Assembly (NCBI GenBank): GCA_038321965.1
Contig: JBBQFL010000010.1
Location: forward strand, 1 to 64,000
Direction: 5' to 3'
Source: UKL13-2 sp038321965
GTDB taxonomy: Bacteria; Pseudomonadota; Gammaproteobacteria; Burkholderiales; Usitatibacteraceae
DNA length: 64,000 nt
The notes under the pieces were generated by a model. It was given only the letters and a program-made list of their open reading frames with translations, was not told where the DNA came from and made no database searches. The translations under genes were made by a program, and so were the position numbers. Positions 1-8,365 of the stretch are shown here, in pieces (position 1 is the stretch's first letter; each line of letters opens with the position of its first letter).

Positions 1-68
1 TGGTCATTTAGGCAAACGTCCTTCCCCATGAATCCGTCACTTACGAAGCTATTGCATAGCCAGGATTA

Positions 69-144
69 TGGCGCCCTCGACACGAATAGAACGTGTGACC
101 CACACCAGATGAGGGGGATGCTCTATCCACAGAGCTACGAGGGC
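69..144 (-). pseudogene. Degenerate tRNA-Arg-like pseudogene at the left island end
   Basis: Read on the minus strand this is a tRNA-like sequence of normal length (76 nt with CCA). The 7-bp acceptor stem (GCCCTCG/CGAGGGC) and T stem (ACACG/CGTGT) pair. It is probably dead: the D-loop base that should be A14 is T, the T-loop reads TTCTATT instead of TTCRA-type, and the anticodon stem has two mismatches around a loop that would read CAU. Its 5' half is shared with the repeat at the right island end, where the sequence is canonical. I infer a recombined and decayed integration site rather than a working tRNA. Confidence 0.6.
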
Positions 145-191
145 GAATGATTATCTGAGAAACCACTGTCGCGCGAAATTTTACGCGTAAA
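111..191. repeat. Left attachment-type direct repeat (attL candidate)
   Basis: This 81-bp block recurs in the same orientation at 4927-5007 with two differences (131 A against 4947 T, 153 A against 4969 G). It covers the 5' half of the tRNA-Arg-like gene (minus strand) plus about 45 bp upstream of it. Identity stops abruptly at both ends. A direct repeat made of tRNA sequence, flanking a tyrosine integrase gene, is the classic footprint of an integrated element. Confidence 0.8.
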
Positions 192-231
192 CGGGTAGGG
201 TCACACGTTCGATTCGTGTCGAGGGCGCCAA

Positions 232-619
232 AACTCTTGTTTATCAATGCCTTGTTAAGTTGAAAGAGAATATTTTAATTGGTATTTTACCGACAGCCTT
301 CAAGGTCTGGTGGGTGACTAGTAAATGATTTGTGGCATCGCTGCGTGCAAGTTTCACAAAGGTCGTCAACTCCGAACAGCCAAGTGTGACAAGGTTGTGC
401 CAGGCATTTAATGACTCGCAACTGGTGAAACGGCCATGCGTCCCGAATATTTCCCGGCCTGTTGGTTGGAAATTGGCCGTCCGGTCTGGTCAATCGCAGG
501 ATGCTGTTTGTTGAAGTGAATGCCCGTATGAAACGGTATTCGCTGAAAACGCAGACCGCGCTCGGCTCGGGGAATCCGATGGAGACATGCAATGCCCCAC
601 GCCGGTTCCCGTCGCTAGG
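232..619. other. Island stretch with no recognisable gene
   Basis: Short open frames occur on both strands but overlap each other and resemble no family I know. No tRNA, clear terminator or repeat is visible beyond the tRNA fragments to its left. Confidence 0.5.
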
Positions 620-1285
620 TTAGTGGGCGTTTTCATTCTTACCTTTGACTTGAAGCATGGTAGCAATGTCGTGACGATTCTGCCGAAGGGCATAGGATAA
701 AAGGGGTTCGCCGTCGGGCGTTAGGGAGAACGCGTCAGCTCCCTTCAGCAACAGTGCGCGCACGGCGTTTAGATCGCCTCTGCGGATGGCGTTGTAGAGT
801 TTCCTCGTCGCCTTCGGGGGGCCCTCAAGCGCTATGCGGGCCCGATCACGAGCTTGGCGCTCTTCATCGCGCTGGATTCTTTCAGCCGTGCGACTGGCTC
901 TCAGGGCTTTCAAGATGTCATACTCTTCCACGGACCGAGCCGCGTGCGAGTAATACCAATAGCTTGTAGTGTTTCGAAGGATCCAATCGAGAAGGATTCG
1001 GTCAGGGTCTGCGACAAGCGGCAGTAATCGCGCTAAGTGAGTCACGCTCCCACGCCCGCCAACTTGATGCTCAAGAACCGCGATAGCCCTTGTGAATGCA
1101 ATGCGATCACTTCCCGACAGGTGCGTGGTATATGACACCAACTGGTCTCGGTCTCGATCCAGAATTTGAACAACTGCAATATTTGGGAACAGCTCCGGAA
1201 AACCGGCAATGTCAGCGGCAATGTCAGCGAATGCTTCGGTCCTCCCCGCTTGAAGTAGCTTTTCGAGAGCCAGATCTAGCTGCAT
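620..1285 (-). CDS. Ankyrin-repeat protein (island cargo)
   Basis: A predicted 221-residue cytoplasmic protein of unknown function. Residues about 162-213 look like two short ankyrin repeats (the segment KLYNAIRRGDLNAVRALLLK is typical of the helix-turn-helix unit), so it probably binds another protein. Residues 1-130 are helical and match no family I recognise; residues 133-152 are highly charged and could form a coiled coil. No signal peptide or membrane segment is seen. It lies 150 bp downstream of the large helicase-nuclease gene on the same strand and could be co-transcribed with it. The island setting suggests a partner or regulator of that protein, which is inference. Confidence 0.6.
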   Translation of the reverse strand: MQLDLALEKLLQAGRTEAFADIAADIAGFPELFPNIAVVQILDRDRDQLVSYTTHLSGSDRIAFTRAIAVLEHQVGGRGSVTHLARLLPLVADPDRILLDWILRNTTSYWYYSHAARSVEEYDILKALRASRTAERIQRDEERQARDRARIALEGPPKATRKLYNAIRRGDLNAVRALLLKGADAFSLTPDGEPLLSYALRQNRHDIATMLQVKGKNENAH

Positions 1286-1435
1286 GGCGCATACGCTCTA
1301 TACGTAGGGAGATGAAATCGCGAACACAAATGCACGATTTATGAACGTATGGCAACGAAGCCATGCGGGTTGAAAAAGATAGCATTTCTAGAAAAAGTGC
1401 TAATCCACACTACTCCCGAAACATTCGTAACCATC

Positions 1436-3742
1436 TCAATCAACCAGTGTTTCTTGGCGCGTGACTTTAATGACATGCAGTGATCGGTTTGTTTGTCCTG
1501 GTAGCCCAATTTCGCCAACGTCGCCAGGAGACAATCCCAAGAGCGCCTGCGCAATTGGAGTCAATTCGTTAATTATGCCGCGCCGAGCGTTACTCTCGCT
1601 TTCAACAATCATTACAGTGTGCCTTTCGCTGGGGTCGTCGGCGAAACAATAAGTGACGCTATCTCCGACTTCAACAAAAATATCTTCGCCAATTTGTCTC
1701 GGGAACACCAAGGAGCCAGCCACGTCATCAAGCGCGTCCTCTGCAAGTAAAGCATCACTGCCCTGAGCAGAAATATCTCCACCTGCCGCTAACGCATCTT
1801 CATTCCAGCTAGTCTCGTCCTCAGCCGTGCTCACTTGTCGCCGCGCATCAAGAAACGCAAGCATTTTCGCAATTTCTCGATGCGGGTTGTAGAACCAATC
1901 GGTAGACCAGATTCGATATATCCGATCTTTCCATCCTAGATTTTCAAGTATTTGTTGCCGAATTCGATCGCGGTCACGAACTGAAGTGCCGCTATGGTAT
2001 GTTGCTCCATCACATTCGATTCCTGCTAGGAATTCACCCCTCTTGTCTGGGTTACGCACCGCCATATCGAGAAAGAATCCAGCCACGCCAAGCTGCGGCT
2101 TTACTTCATAACCATGATTCCGAAGCACATTCGCCACTGAGATTTCAAAGTCGCTGTCGGGCTCGCGGTCGCCTTCGTCTGTAGTCGCAAGCACGCCCCG
2201 CTTTGCGTAATCTAAATAGTCGCGTAATGCCTTTGTGCCAAGTGGCGTCTGCTCATCTACCACGATGTCTCCTGGCTCCATCGACGTGAATAATTCAATG
2301 CGAAGCTTCGAACGTGTGAAGAGGACATTTAGTCTGCGCCAGCCTGTCGGCCTGCTGATAGGCCCAAAATTTTGCCTCACCACATCGGATCCGGATGCCT
2401 TGCCAAACGTTGTCGATATGAAAATTACGTCGCGTTCGTCACCTTGCACATTTTCAAGGTTCTTGACAAAGAAGGGCCAACCTTCCGCTTCCCAGTGAGC
2501 GGTGTATTTGCCACCCTCCTCAAAGGATTTAAGCTTTTTCTCTAGCAACTCTTCGATCAATTCTCGCTGCGTCTGGTTTAGGGTTACAACGCCCAGGGAT
2601 TCATCAGATCTTTTGAGCATATGTTCAAGCACTGCGTCCACAACTCGCTGGGCTTCAGGCAAGTTTTGGCGATCTTTGTAGCAGCCATTCTTCACATATC
2701 GATACTTCACACCCAATCTGCTGCTCTTCGCGAAGGGTGAAGGAAAAACGATGAGGTTCTTGTAGAAGTGGTGGTCTGAGAAAGCAATCAGAGATTCATG
2801 TTTTGAACGATAGTGCCATCGCAACGACCTAACGGGCGTAAAGAGTTGCTGGCAGATGTCGAGAATACTCTCCATTCCTTGAATCGCTGCCGGTGCCGCG
2901 TCTTCGTCCTCATCATCGCCAGAATCCAACAGGCGATCGAAGAAATTTGTTGGGGGCAACTGCTTCGGGTCGCCAACTACGACAAGTTGGGAGCCGCGCA
3001 CAATTGCGCCGAGCGCTTCCTCCGGCCGCAACTGAGAAGCTTCATCCATCACGATCAAATCAAAGCGAAGAGCCTTTTGATCAAGATACTGAGCGACTGA
3101 AAGAGGTCCCATCATGAAACACGGCTTCAGCTCTTGAAGAGCCCGCCCAGCGCGTTTCATGAGCTGACGAATCGGAATATGCTTTCGTTGTTTGTTGATT
3201 TCGCGGCGAATCAAGTGCATTTCTGTGAAATCCCCCACAACCATTCCGCGCCTGCCATCGGGCACGTTTTTCCTCGCATCGATCCTATGAGCGAAGTCAT
3301 TCCCGTTTATCTGGAGAATTTCTTTATCCAGCTTTTGATACTCTTCGCGTAATCTGCTCTGCGTTACGCCATTAAACGCGACCAGTTCTGGAAAAGACTT
3401 GTAGAGTTTAATAGGTGAAAAAATGCGCGCAAGTAGCCCCTGCTTCTGGTCCTTCGGGACCAACTCTCGTCTTCGGGTCAGAATGCCGAGGTAGATATCA
3501 TTGCGCTCAATGCCCTCAATGATTTTTTCTGAAATGGATTTAATCTGGGCGCCTCGTGCATCTTCAAATTGCACACCCAGGTCTCGAAACGTGTCAAGAA
3601 TTTCGCGGACTTCATGCCATACGTCCTTGTCCACGTCCAGAAAACTTCTGCCAACGAAAATTGTAAGGGGTGAATTTGAGCGTTCTTCCATGACTCGTCC
3701 CGTATGATCCAGCGAAGTATTGTTGAAGCGTATTTGTTGCAT
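1436..3742 (-). CDS. Chimeric TIR-like / SF1 helicase (no motif I) / nuclease / GreAB-like protein
   Basis: A 768-residue multidomain protein. Residues about 26-95 resemble TIR-like nucleotide-binding segments (IFVGRSF near the start, NDIYLGILTRR near the end). Residues 115-490 match the second half of DUF4011-type UPF1-like helicases: motif II DEAS at 233-236, GDPKQLPP at 257-264, HYRS at 310-313, NVQGDERD at 431-438 and RRLNVLFTRSK at 469-479. Walker A (motif I), which should lie before residue 115, is absent. Residues 530-620 are a Vsr/MTES_1575-type nuclease (LDM at 558-560, GIECDGATYH at 574-583). Residues 691-760 resemble the GreA/GreB C-terminal domain. The start is uncertain: Met18 (3691) has a better ribosome site. 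The missing motif I suggests an in-frame internal deletion that fused two genes; it might alternatively be a real architecture. A defence role is inferred. Confidence 0.7.
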   Translation of the reverse strand: MQQIRFNNTSLDHTGRVMEERSNSPLTIFVGRSFLDVDKDVWHEVREILDTFRDLGVQFEDARGAQIKSISEKIIEGIERNDIYLGILTRRRELVPKDQKQGLLARIFSPIKLYKSFPELVAFNGVTQSRLREEYQKLDKEILQINGNDFAHRIDARKNVPDGRRGMVVGDFTEMHLIRREINKQRKHIPIRQLMKRAGRALQELKPCFMMGPLSVAQYLDQKALRFDLIVMDEASQLRPEEALGAIVRGSQLVVVGDPKQLPPTNFFDRLLDSGDDEDEDAAPAAIQGMESILDICQQLFTPVRSLRWHYRSKHESLIAFSDHHFYKNLIVFPSPFAKSSRLGVKYRYVKNGCYKDRQNLPEAQRVVDAVLEHMLKRSDESLGVVTLNQTQRELIEELLEKKLKSFEEGGKYTAHWEAEGWPFFVKNLENVQGDERDVIFISTTFGKASGSDVVRQNFGPISRPTGWRRLNVLFTRSKLRIELFTSMEPGDIVVDEQTPLGTKALRDYLDYAKRGVLATTDEGDREPDSDFEISVANVLRNHGYEVKPQLGVAGFFLDMAVRNPDKRGEFLAGIECDGATYHSGTSVRDRDRIRQQILENLGWKDRIYRIWSTDWFYNPHREIAKMLAFLDARRQVSTAEDETSWNEDALAAGGDISAQGSDALLAEDALDDVAGSLVFPRQIGEDIFVEVGDSVTYCFADDPSERHTVMIVESESNARRGIINELTPIAQALLGLSPGDVGEIGLPGQTNRSLHVIKVTRQETLVD

Positions 3743-3809
3743 TTATCGCTTTAACGCTATTGTGCCATCCCGACCCTTTTGACTTGTTTTAGTGCATCGC
3801 AAGTCGGGA

Positions 3810-4796
3810 TTAGTCCAAGAGCATCACGAGATCAACTGCTTTGAGGTGCGTATACCGTTTGAGCATTTGCAGCGTCTTGTGCCCAGTGATCGCCGCGACT
3901 TGCATCGGGTTAAGGCCCCGCTCAAATAGCCTGGTTGCCGCCTCATGCCTGAGATCGTGGAACCTGAAATCCAGCAGACCTGCGCGGTCAACCGTGCGTT
4001 TCCAGGTGTGTTGAAACCCAGAACTCGATTTCCAGTTTGGAAACACCTTCCCGGAAAATGGTTCGGGCAATTGCCGAAAGCATTCAGTTGCGCGTTTGGA
4101 GAGCGGAACCTCGCGAGACTCACCATTTTTTGTATGGGGCAAGAAAACAATGCTTCGAACTAAGTCAACATTTTCCCAGTCCATTGCAAGTAGTTCGCCG
4201 AGGCGCATTGCGGTTTCAATAGCGAGGATCACTACGATCGCTAGATTCACAGATCGGCTTGCCCGACAGGCAGCCATAAGCCTCGTTTCCTCCCCTTGTT
4301 CCAGCCTTCTGCGGCGACCTCCGTTGGGAGTAGGGCGCTTGACAAGCCGCACGGGATTTTGCGGGAGGTGGCAGTCCCATTCTCGAATAGCCGTATCTAT
4401 CAAATGCGAGAGCAAGTTTAGATCTTTGACAACCGTTGCCGCCGACAGCCCTGCGTTCAGTCGTTGATCACGATAGGCTGCAACATCTGACGCACGAAGG
4501 GTTGAGAGGGCTCGGTCGCCAAATGCCCGCCTCAATTTTTCCAGATTGCATCGCTCGGTGCTCGCGCTTCGCTTATGTGGCGTGATGTCTCGTAGGTAGC
4601 GGTCAATGATCTCGCCAATTGTTGTTTTTTCCGCTGTGCTTCTGGGCATGAAGAGCGAGCGTTCCATTTCGCTCTCAATTTGCTTGGCCCAGGTCTCCGC
4701 ATCTTTTCGGTAGAGAAAAGACTTGCTGAGGGGTTCATGTCCCAGCTTTCTGATTTGTGCCTGCCAGCGCCCACTGCGTTTGCGTATAGAAGCCAT
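3810..4796 (-). CDS. Tyrosine recombinase / integrase
   Basis: A phage-type site-specific recombinase of 328 residues that would integrate and excise this island. The N-terminal part (to about residue 60) is the arm-binding type, then a SAM-like core-binding domain (60-150) and the catalytic domain. All catalytic residues are visible: Arg198 (AMRLGELL), Lys223 (HTKNGE), His280 and Arg283 (HDLRHE), His306 (TGHKT) and the nucleophile Tyr315 (KRYTHL). The ATG is preceded by AAAAGGTGACAT, a good ribosome site. It lies 130 bp from the right-hand direct repeat, the usual place for an integrase. The gene appears intact. Confidence 0.93.
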   Translation of the reverse strand: MASIRKRSGRWQAQIRKLGHEPLSKSFLYRKDAETWAKQIESEMERSLFMPRSTAEKTTIGEIIDRYLRDITPHKRSASTERCNLEKLRRAFGDRALSTLRASDVAAYRDQRLNAGLSAATVVKDLNLLSHLIDTAIREWDCHLPQNPVRLVKRPTPNGGRRRRLEQGEETRLMAACRASRSVNLAIVVILAIETAMRLGELLAMDWENVDLVRSIVFLPHTKNGESREVPLSKRATECFRQLPEPFSGKVFPNWKSSSGFQHTWKRTVDRAGLLDFRFHDLRHEAATRLFERGLNPMQVAAITGHKTLQMLKRYTHLKAVDLVMLLD

Positions 4797-4921
4797 ATGT
4801 CACCTTTTGGTGTGACAAGGCATGGCAAACAACGTATTTGGGCACCATCATTGCGGCTGATTTGATTGCAACTACTTGATTCAGCTTCATCAATTGCGAT
4901 CAATCGACGTAGACCAGGGAG

Positions 4922-4960
4922 GTTAGGAGGGGGATGCTCTATCCACTGAGCTACGAGGGC
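4922..4960 (-). pseudogene. 5' half of tRNA-Arg(CCU), truncated by the island
   Basis: On the minus strand from 4960 the sequence gives a canonical tRNA 5' half: acceptor strand GCCCTCG, D arm AGCTCAGTGGATAGAGC, anticodon 5' strand TCCCC and loop CTCCTAA, i.e. anticodon CCU. After the loop the expected GGGGA strand is replaced by unrelated sequence. A canonical 3' half with CCA exists only at 198-230, on the opposite strand. No whole copy is in the window. Confidence 0.65.
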
Positions 4961-5007
4961 GAATGATTGTCTGAGAAACCACTGTCGCGCGAAATTTTAC
5001 GCGTAAA
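4927..5007. repeat. Right attachment-type direct repeat (attR candidate)
   Basis: Partner of the block at 111-191 (79 of 81 bases identical, same orientation). It holds the intact-looking 5' half of the tRNA-Arg-like gene and its upstream flank, and marks the island's right boundary next to uup. Confidence 0.8.
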
Positions 5008-5140
5008 ATGGCGCGCTGCCCAACACTTCCGGTCCGATTCCGGCGCCAGAGCGCTGAAGGTGTCAATTCTGCAGCATTGCGCAACGCCCGCGCCGCTGTC
5101 CATTGTTTATCAATCATCAAACTCGATCGCCGTTCAGCAT

Positions 5141-7075
5141 ATGCCTATCCTACAGTTCAAAAATCTGGCTCTAGCGTATGGCGATGTCGCACTGCTTGAC
5201 CACATCGAGTTAACGATTGAGCCTGGCGAACGAATTGCATTAATCGGGCGAAATGGCGCGGGCAAATCAAGCCTGCTGAAGATTCTTGCCGGTCTTGCCA
5301 AGGAAGATGACGGCATCATTTCTCGCGCCCCAAACCTGACCACCGCGTTGGTGATGCAGGAGCCAGAATTTCTTGAGAATCAAACGGTGTTTGATGCCGT
5401 AGCCACTGGCTTGGGGCATGTTGCCGACGATTTGATCGCTTATCACGCGCTCACTCACGGGGCCGCGGGCGCAGGTGATGAATCGGCGCTGGATGAACTA
5501 TCTGTGTTGCAGGCACGTCTGGAGGCTCATGACGGATGGCAGCTTCAATCGCGCGTTGGTCATGCGGTGGCAAGGCTGGGCATTGACGAGGATGCCACGC
5601 TCGGTTCCCTGTCCGGCGGACTGCGAAAACGGGTGGCGTTGGCTCGCGCGTTGGTTGCGGCGCCCGTCCTGCTTTTGCTCGATGAGCCGACAAATCATCT
5701 GGATATTGAAGGCATCACCTGGCTTGAAGAAACAATCGCCGCATATTCTGGTGCAGTACTGGTGATTAGCCATGACCGGCGTTTTCTCGAAACGATCGCG
5801 ACGCGTATCATCGAACTCGATCGCGGCTTGCTGGTAAGTTATCCGGGGTCATTTGTCGACTATCAACGCCGCAAGACCGAAGCACTACACGCCGAGTCGA
5901 TGGAAAACGCCCGCTTCGACAAGGTGCTCAAAGAAGAGGAGGTTTGGATTCGTCAGGGCGTGCAGGCACGCCGTACGCGCAACGAAGGGCGAGTACGCCG
6001 CCTGGAGCAATTGCGCCGCGATCGCGCCGCGAGACGCGAGCAGTTGGGCAAAGTAAATTTCTCGCTCGACGCTGGCGAGCGTTCGGGAAAGCTTGTGGCC
6101 GAACTGGTTGAAGTGAGCAAGGCCTACGGCACCAAGCAAGTTATCAAGAACTTTGACTGCATCGTACAGCGCGGAGATCGGGTAGGACTGGTCGGCCCAA
6201 ACGGCGCGGGTAAATCGACCCTACTCAAACTGATTCTAGGCGACATTGAAGCCGACGCCGGCAAGATCAAGCGCGGTACGCAATTGCAGATTGCCTACTT
6301 CGATCAATTTCGCGAGGCGCTGGATGAAGAATCAACACTGGGGGACGTCATCAGTCCCGGTTCCGAATTTGTCGAGCTGCCAATGGGCAACAAGACCATT
6401 AGGAAACATGTCATTAGCTATCTGGGGGATTTCCTGTTTCCGCCTCAGCGCGCTCGCGCCAAAGTTAAATCGCTTTCGGGCGGCGAGCGTAACCGGTTGC
6501 TGTTGGCGCGGCTGTTTTCACGACCGGCCAATCTGCTGGTTCTGGATGAGCCCACCAACGATCTGGACATGGAGACGCTGGAGCTGCTTGAGACCTTGTT
6601 GCAAGACTATGCGGGTACCGTGTTGCTGGTGAGCCATGATCGAACATTTCTCAATAACGTCGTCACACAGGTATTTGCGTTTGAGGGTAATGGTCATGTG
6701 CAGGCGTATGCGGGCGGTTACGATGACTGGCTACAGCAGCGCCCGGGGAAAGTCTTGGCCGGCGAACAGGCTGTTGCCACGAACGTCAAGGCGGAAGCCA
6801 TAGTCGCAGTTCCCGCTCGCGCGCCCGCGCGCAAGGGCAAGATGAGCTTTAGCGAAGTTCGTGAACTTGAGAGCTTGCCGCAAAAAATCGAAACGCTCGA
6901 ACAGGAGCAAACGGCATTGCAAGCGCAATTGTCTGATGCCACGATCTATTCGAAATCACCGCAATTGGCCGCCTCACTGGGAAAGCGTGTCAATGAAATT
7001 GGCATCGAGATTGAGGCGATCATGGCCCGCTGGGAAACGCTGGAAGCAAAGAGTTCTGGCAAGAGTCTTCGATAG
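5141..7075 (+). CDS. uup: ABC-F ATPase Uup
   Basis: A cytoplasmic ABC-F family ATPase (644 residues) with two ATP-binding cassettes and no membrane part; Uup proteins act on ribosomes and, in Escherichia coli, affect transposon excision and branched DNA. Cassette 1 has Walker A GRNGAGKS at 36-43, signature LSGG near 157 and DEPTNHLD near 185. Cassette 2 has GPNGAGKST near 354, LSGGERNR near 445 and DEPTNDLD near 468. The linker with its charged arm lies between them (about 250-320). From about 560 there is the Uup-type C-terminal coiled coil, which separates it from EttA. The open frame runs further upstream, but the ATG at 5141 gives the conserved N-terminus MPILQFKNL. It stands just outside the island. 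Confidence 0.93.
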   Translation: MPILQFKNLALAYGDVALLDHIELTIEPGERIALIGRNGAGKSSLLKILAGLAKEDDGIISRAPNLTTALVMQEPEFLENQTVFDAVATGLGHVADDLIAYHALTHGAAGAGDESALDELSVLQARLEAHDGWQLQSRVGHAVARLGIDEDATLGSLSGGLRKRVALARALVAAPVLLLLDEPTNHLDIEGITWLEETIAAYSGAVLVISHDRRFLETIATRIIELDRGLLVSYPGSFVDYQRRKTEALHAESMENARFDKVLKEEEVWIRQGVQARRTRNEGRVRRLEQLRRDRAARREQLGKVNFSLDAGERSGKLVAELVEVSKAYGTKQVIKNFDCIVQRGDRVGLVGPNGAGKSTLLKLILGDIEADAGKIKRGTQLQIAYFDQFREALDEESTLGDVISPGSEFVELPMGNKTIRKHVISYLGDFLFPPQRARAKVKSLSGGERNRLLLARLFSRPANLLVLDEPTNDLDMETLELLETLLQDYAGTVLLVSHDRTFLNNVVTQVFAFEGNGHVQAYAGGYDDWLQQRPGKVLAGEQAVATNVKAEAIVAVPARAPARKGKMSFSEVRELESLPQKIETLEQEQTALQAQLSDATIYSKSPQLAASLGKRVNEIGIEIEAIMARWETLEAKSSGKSLR

Positions 7076-7208
7076 CTGTATTCGCGACATGGCTGTTTTT
7101 TTCAAATTGACACACACCAAGTCGCCAATGTGCGAGATATCGTAAGGTGCTCGCTGCATGCTGGCATCCCAACGACCGCCGGCGTGACTTCAAGTCGAGA
7201 TTGGCAAC

Positions 7209-7454
7209 ATGACAACGGTTAATCCAATAGCAATCGTGCGGCGCCCGATCAGCCTCAAGATTTTTGGTATAACTGTCGGTTTGCTGGTCATGATGATCTA
7301 AATGACCCTGCCATCTTCACGGTATGTGAGCGAAATCAGCGAGCAACTTGAGTTGCTGAAGTACGCCTATGTTGAGCTCCATCCGCGCATCAGTAAAATC
7401 CGTACAGAGTCGCTGTTTGAAGGGTTGCATTTTGGGTGCACAGGCAACAGCTGA
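7209..7454 (+). pseudogene. Decayed membrane sensor/cyclase N-terminus
   Basis: The frame starts at ATG 7209 and reads a basic N-terminus, then a membrane helix (LKIFGITVGLLVMM), is broken by TAA at 7299-7301, and continues in frame from 7302 with SRYVSEISEQLELLKYAYVE to a stop at 7452. A basic start, one membrane helix and then a helical periplasmic segment is the usual opening of membrane-bound histidine kinases, chemoreceptors or nucleotide cyclases. Everything beyond about 80 codons is gone. I read it as a pseudogene with one nonsense mutation and a large 3' deletion. Which sensor class it came from cannot be told. Confidence 0.55.
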
Positions 7455-7620
7455 AAGCTGACACAGTGTAGGGACAATGACTGAAAAGTAGATGCTCGTC
7501 AGGTTCCCGTCAGCTTTTCTGCCGGCGGCGACATGGCACTTAATGTGTGTGAGAATAAAGCTGTAATCTTTTTAGCGGTAACACGAGGGCGGTTAACTTC
7601 CGATAATGAAAGGGATGAAA

Positions 7621-7989
7621 ATGAATATTCGCAATATGGGAATGGCAGTATTGTTTGTTTCTGGTTTGGCCGCTTCTGGCATTGCAAACGCGGGTAACGC
7701 GGACTTCACGCTGGTCAACAAGACCGGCTATGCCATACGAGAAGTGTATCTGTCGCCGGCGCACAAAACCAAATGGGGCAATGACCGGCTGGGACACGAT
7801 AACCTCGACAATAACAAGTCACGCCTTTTCAAGTTTTCAGACAAATCGAGCTGTGTCCAGGATCTGTTAGTCGTTTTTGATGACGACGGTTCCGAAGTGA
7901 CCTGGGAAGATTTTGATCTGTGCGCCTTGAACAAGATCACGCTCAAATACAATCGCAAATCCAAGGTTGTTTCGGCAGACACCGAATAG
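7621..7989 (+). CDS. Small secreted protein of unknown function
   Basis: A 122-residue exported protein. It has a signal peptide (basic start, hydrophobic core MGMAVLFVSGLAASG, cleavage after ANA). The mature part is likely a beta-sandwich: NKTGYAIREVYLSP, then WGNDRLG, then two cysteines (SSCVQDL and DLCALN) that could form a disulfide. I have seen this pattern in proteobacterial periplasmic proteins with no assigned role. The start at 7621 is chosen because AAAGGG sits 6 nt upstream; an ATG at 7606 would add five residues but lacks such a site. It appears to be a single-gene unit. Confidence 0.75.
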   Translation: MNIRNMGMAVLFVSGLAASGIANAGNADFTLVNKTGYAIREVYLSPAHKTKWGNDRLGHDNLDNNKSRLFKFSDKSSCVQDLLVVFDDDGSEVTWEDFDLCALNKITLKYNRKSKVVSADTE

Positions 7990-8365
7990 TTTTGAGTGGG
8001 ATTCAGCCCGTACGTGCTGTGCGGGCTGGCGCCTCTGCTTTAGGCGGGTCCGGCATAAATGATGCAATGCCGATGATCAGCAATTAGCACCAATTGGCGG
8101 TCGTCTGGAGTTGCCAGCGTTGGAGATGTTGCGCGTTTGCGGCCCACACTATTGCCGAAACTGGCTACGCTAGATCACTGATTTTTCAATATGCTCATCG
8201 CAGCAAAAAAATGTATAATCCGCTCGCGCCAAAAAATCCATCTTGGGTTTGTTCGCTAAGAGGGACTGGCGTTTTCGGTTTTTGAGGTCAGGCGCGTCTA
8301 GGGGACGTGCTGCGCAAAGCAGTGATCGACGACTCAATACCCCTTTAGATGTGCAGGAAAACGTG

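Larger units (their letters stand above)
69..230. repeat. 33-bp inverted repeat made of tRNA 3' ends
   Basis: Positions 69-101 and 198-230 are inverted copies of each other with one mismatch (A at 88 against C in the complement of the other arm). Each arm is a tRNA 3' end: variable loop, T arm, acceptor strand and an encoded GCCA. The right arm, on the plus strand, has a canonical TTCGATT T-loop; the left arm is mutated. Two tRNA tails facing each other around a 96-bp centre suggests an inversion or repeated insertion at this site. Confidence 0.75.
111..5007. mobile_element. Integrative genomic island, about 4.8 kb
   Basis: The segment is bounded by an 81-bp direct repeat that contains half a tRNA gene, and has a tyrosine recombinase gene just inside the right end. 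The cargo is two genes on the same strand as the integrase: an ankyrin-repeat protein and a large TIR-like/helicase/nuclease protein. By eye the cargo is richer in A and T than the genes to its right. No transfer, replication or phage structural genes are present, so it is either a small satellite-type island or the remnant of a larger one. A defence role for the cargo is inference from its domains. Confidence 0.75.

Noticed and set aside
41..247. 68-residue minus-strand open frame
   Set aside because: It covers the tRNA fragments and inverted repeat; no coding signal.
4967..5140. N-terminal extension of Uup
   Set aside because: It runs through the attachment repeat and has no similarity to Uup; ATG 5141 matches the family start.
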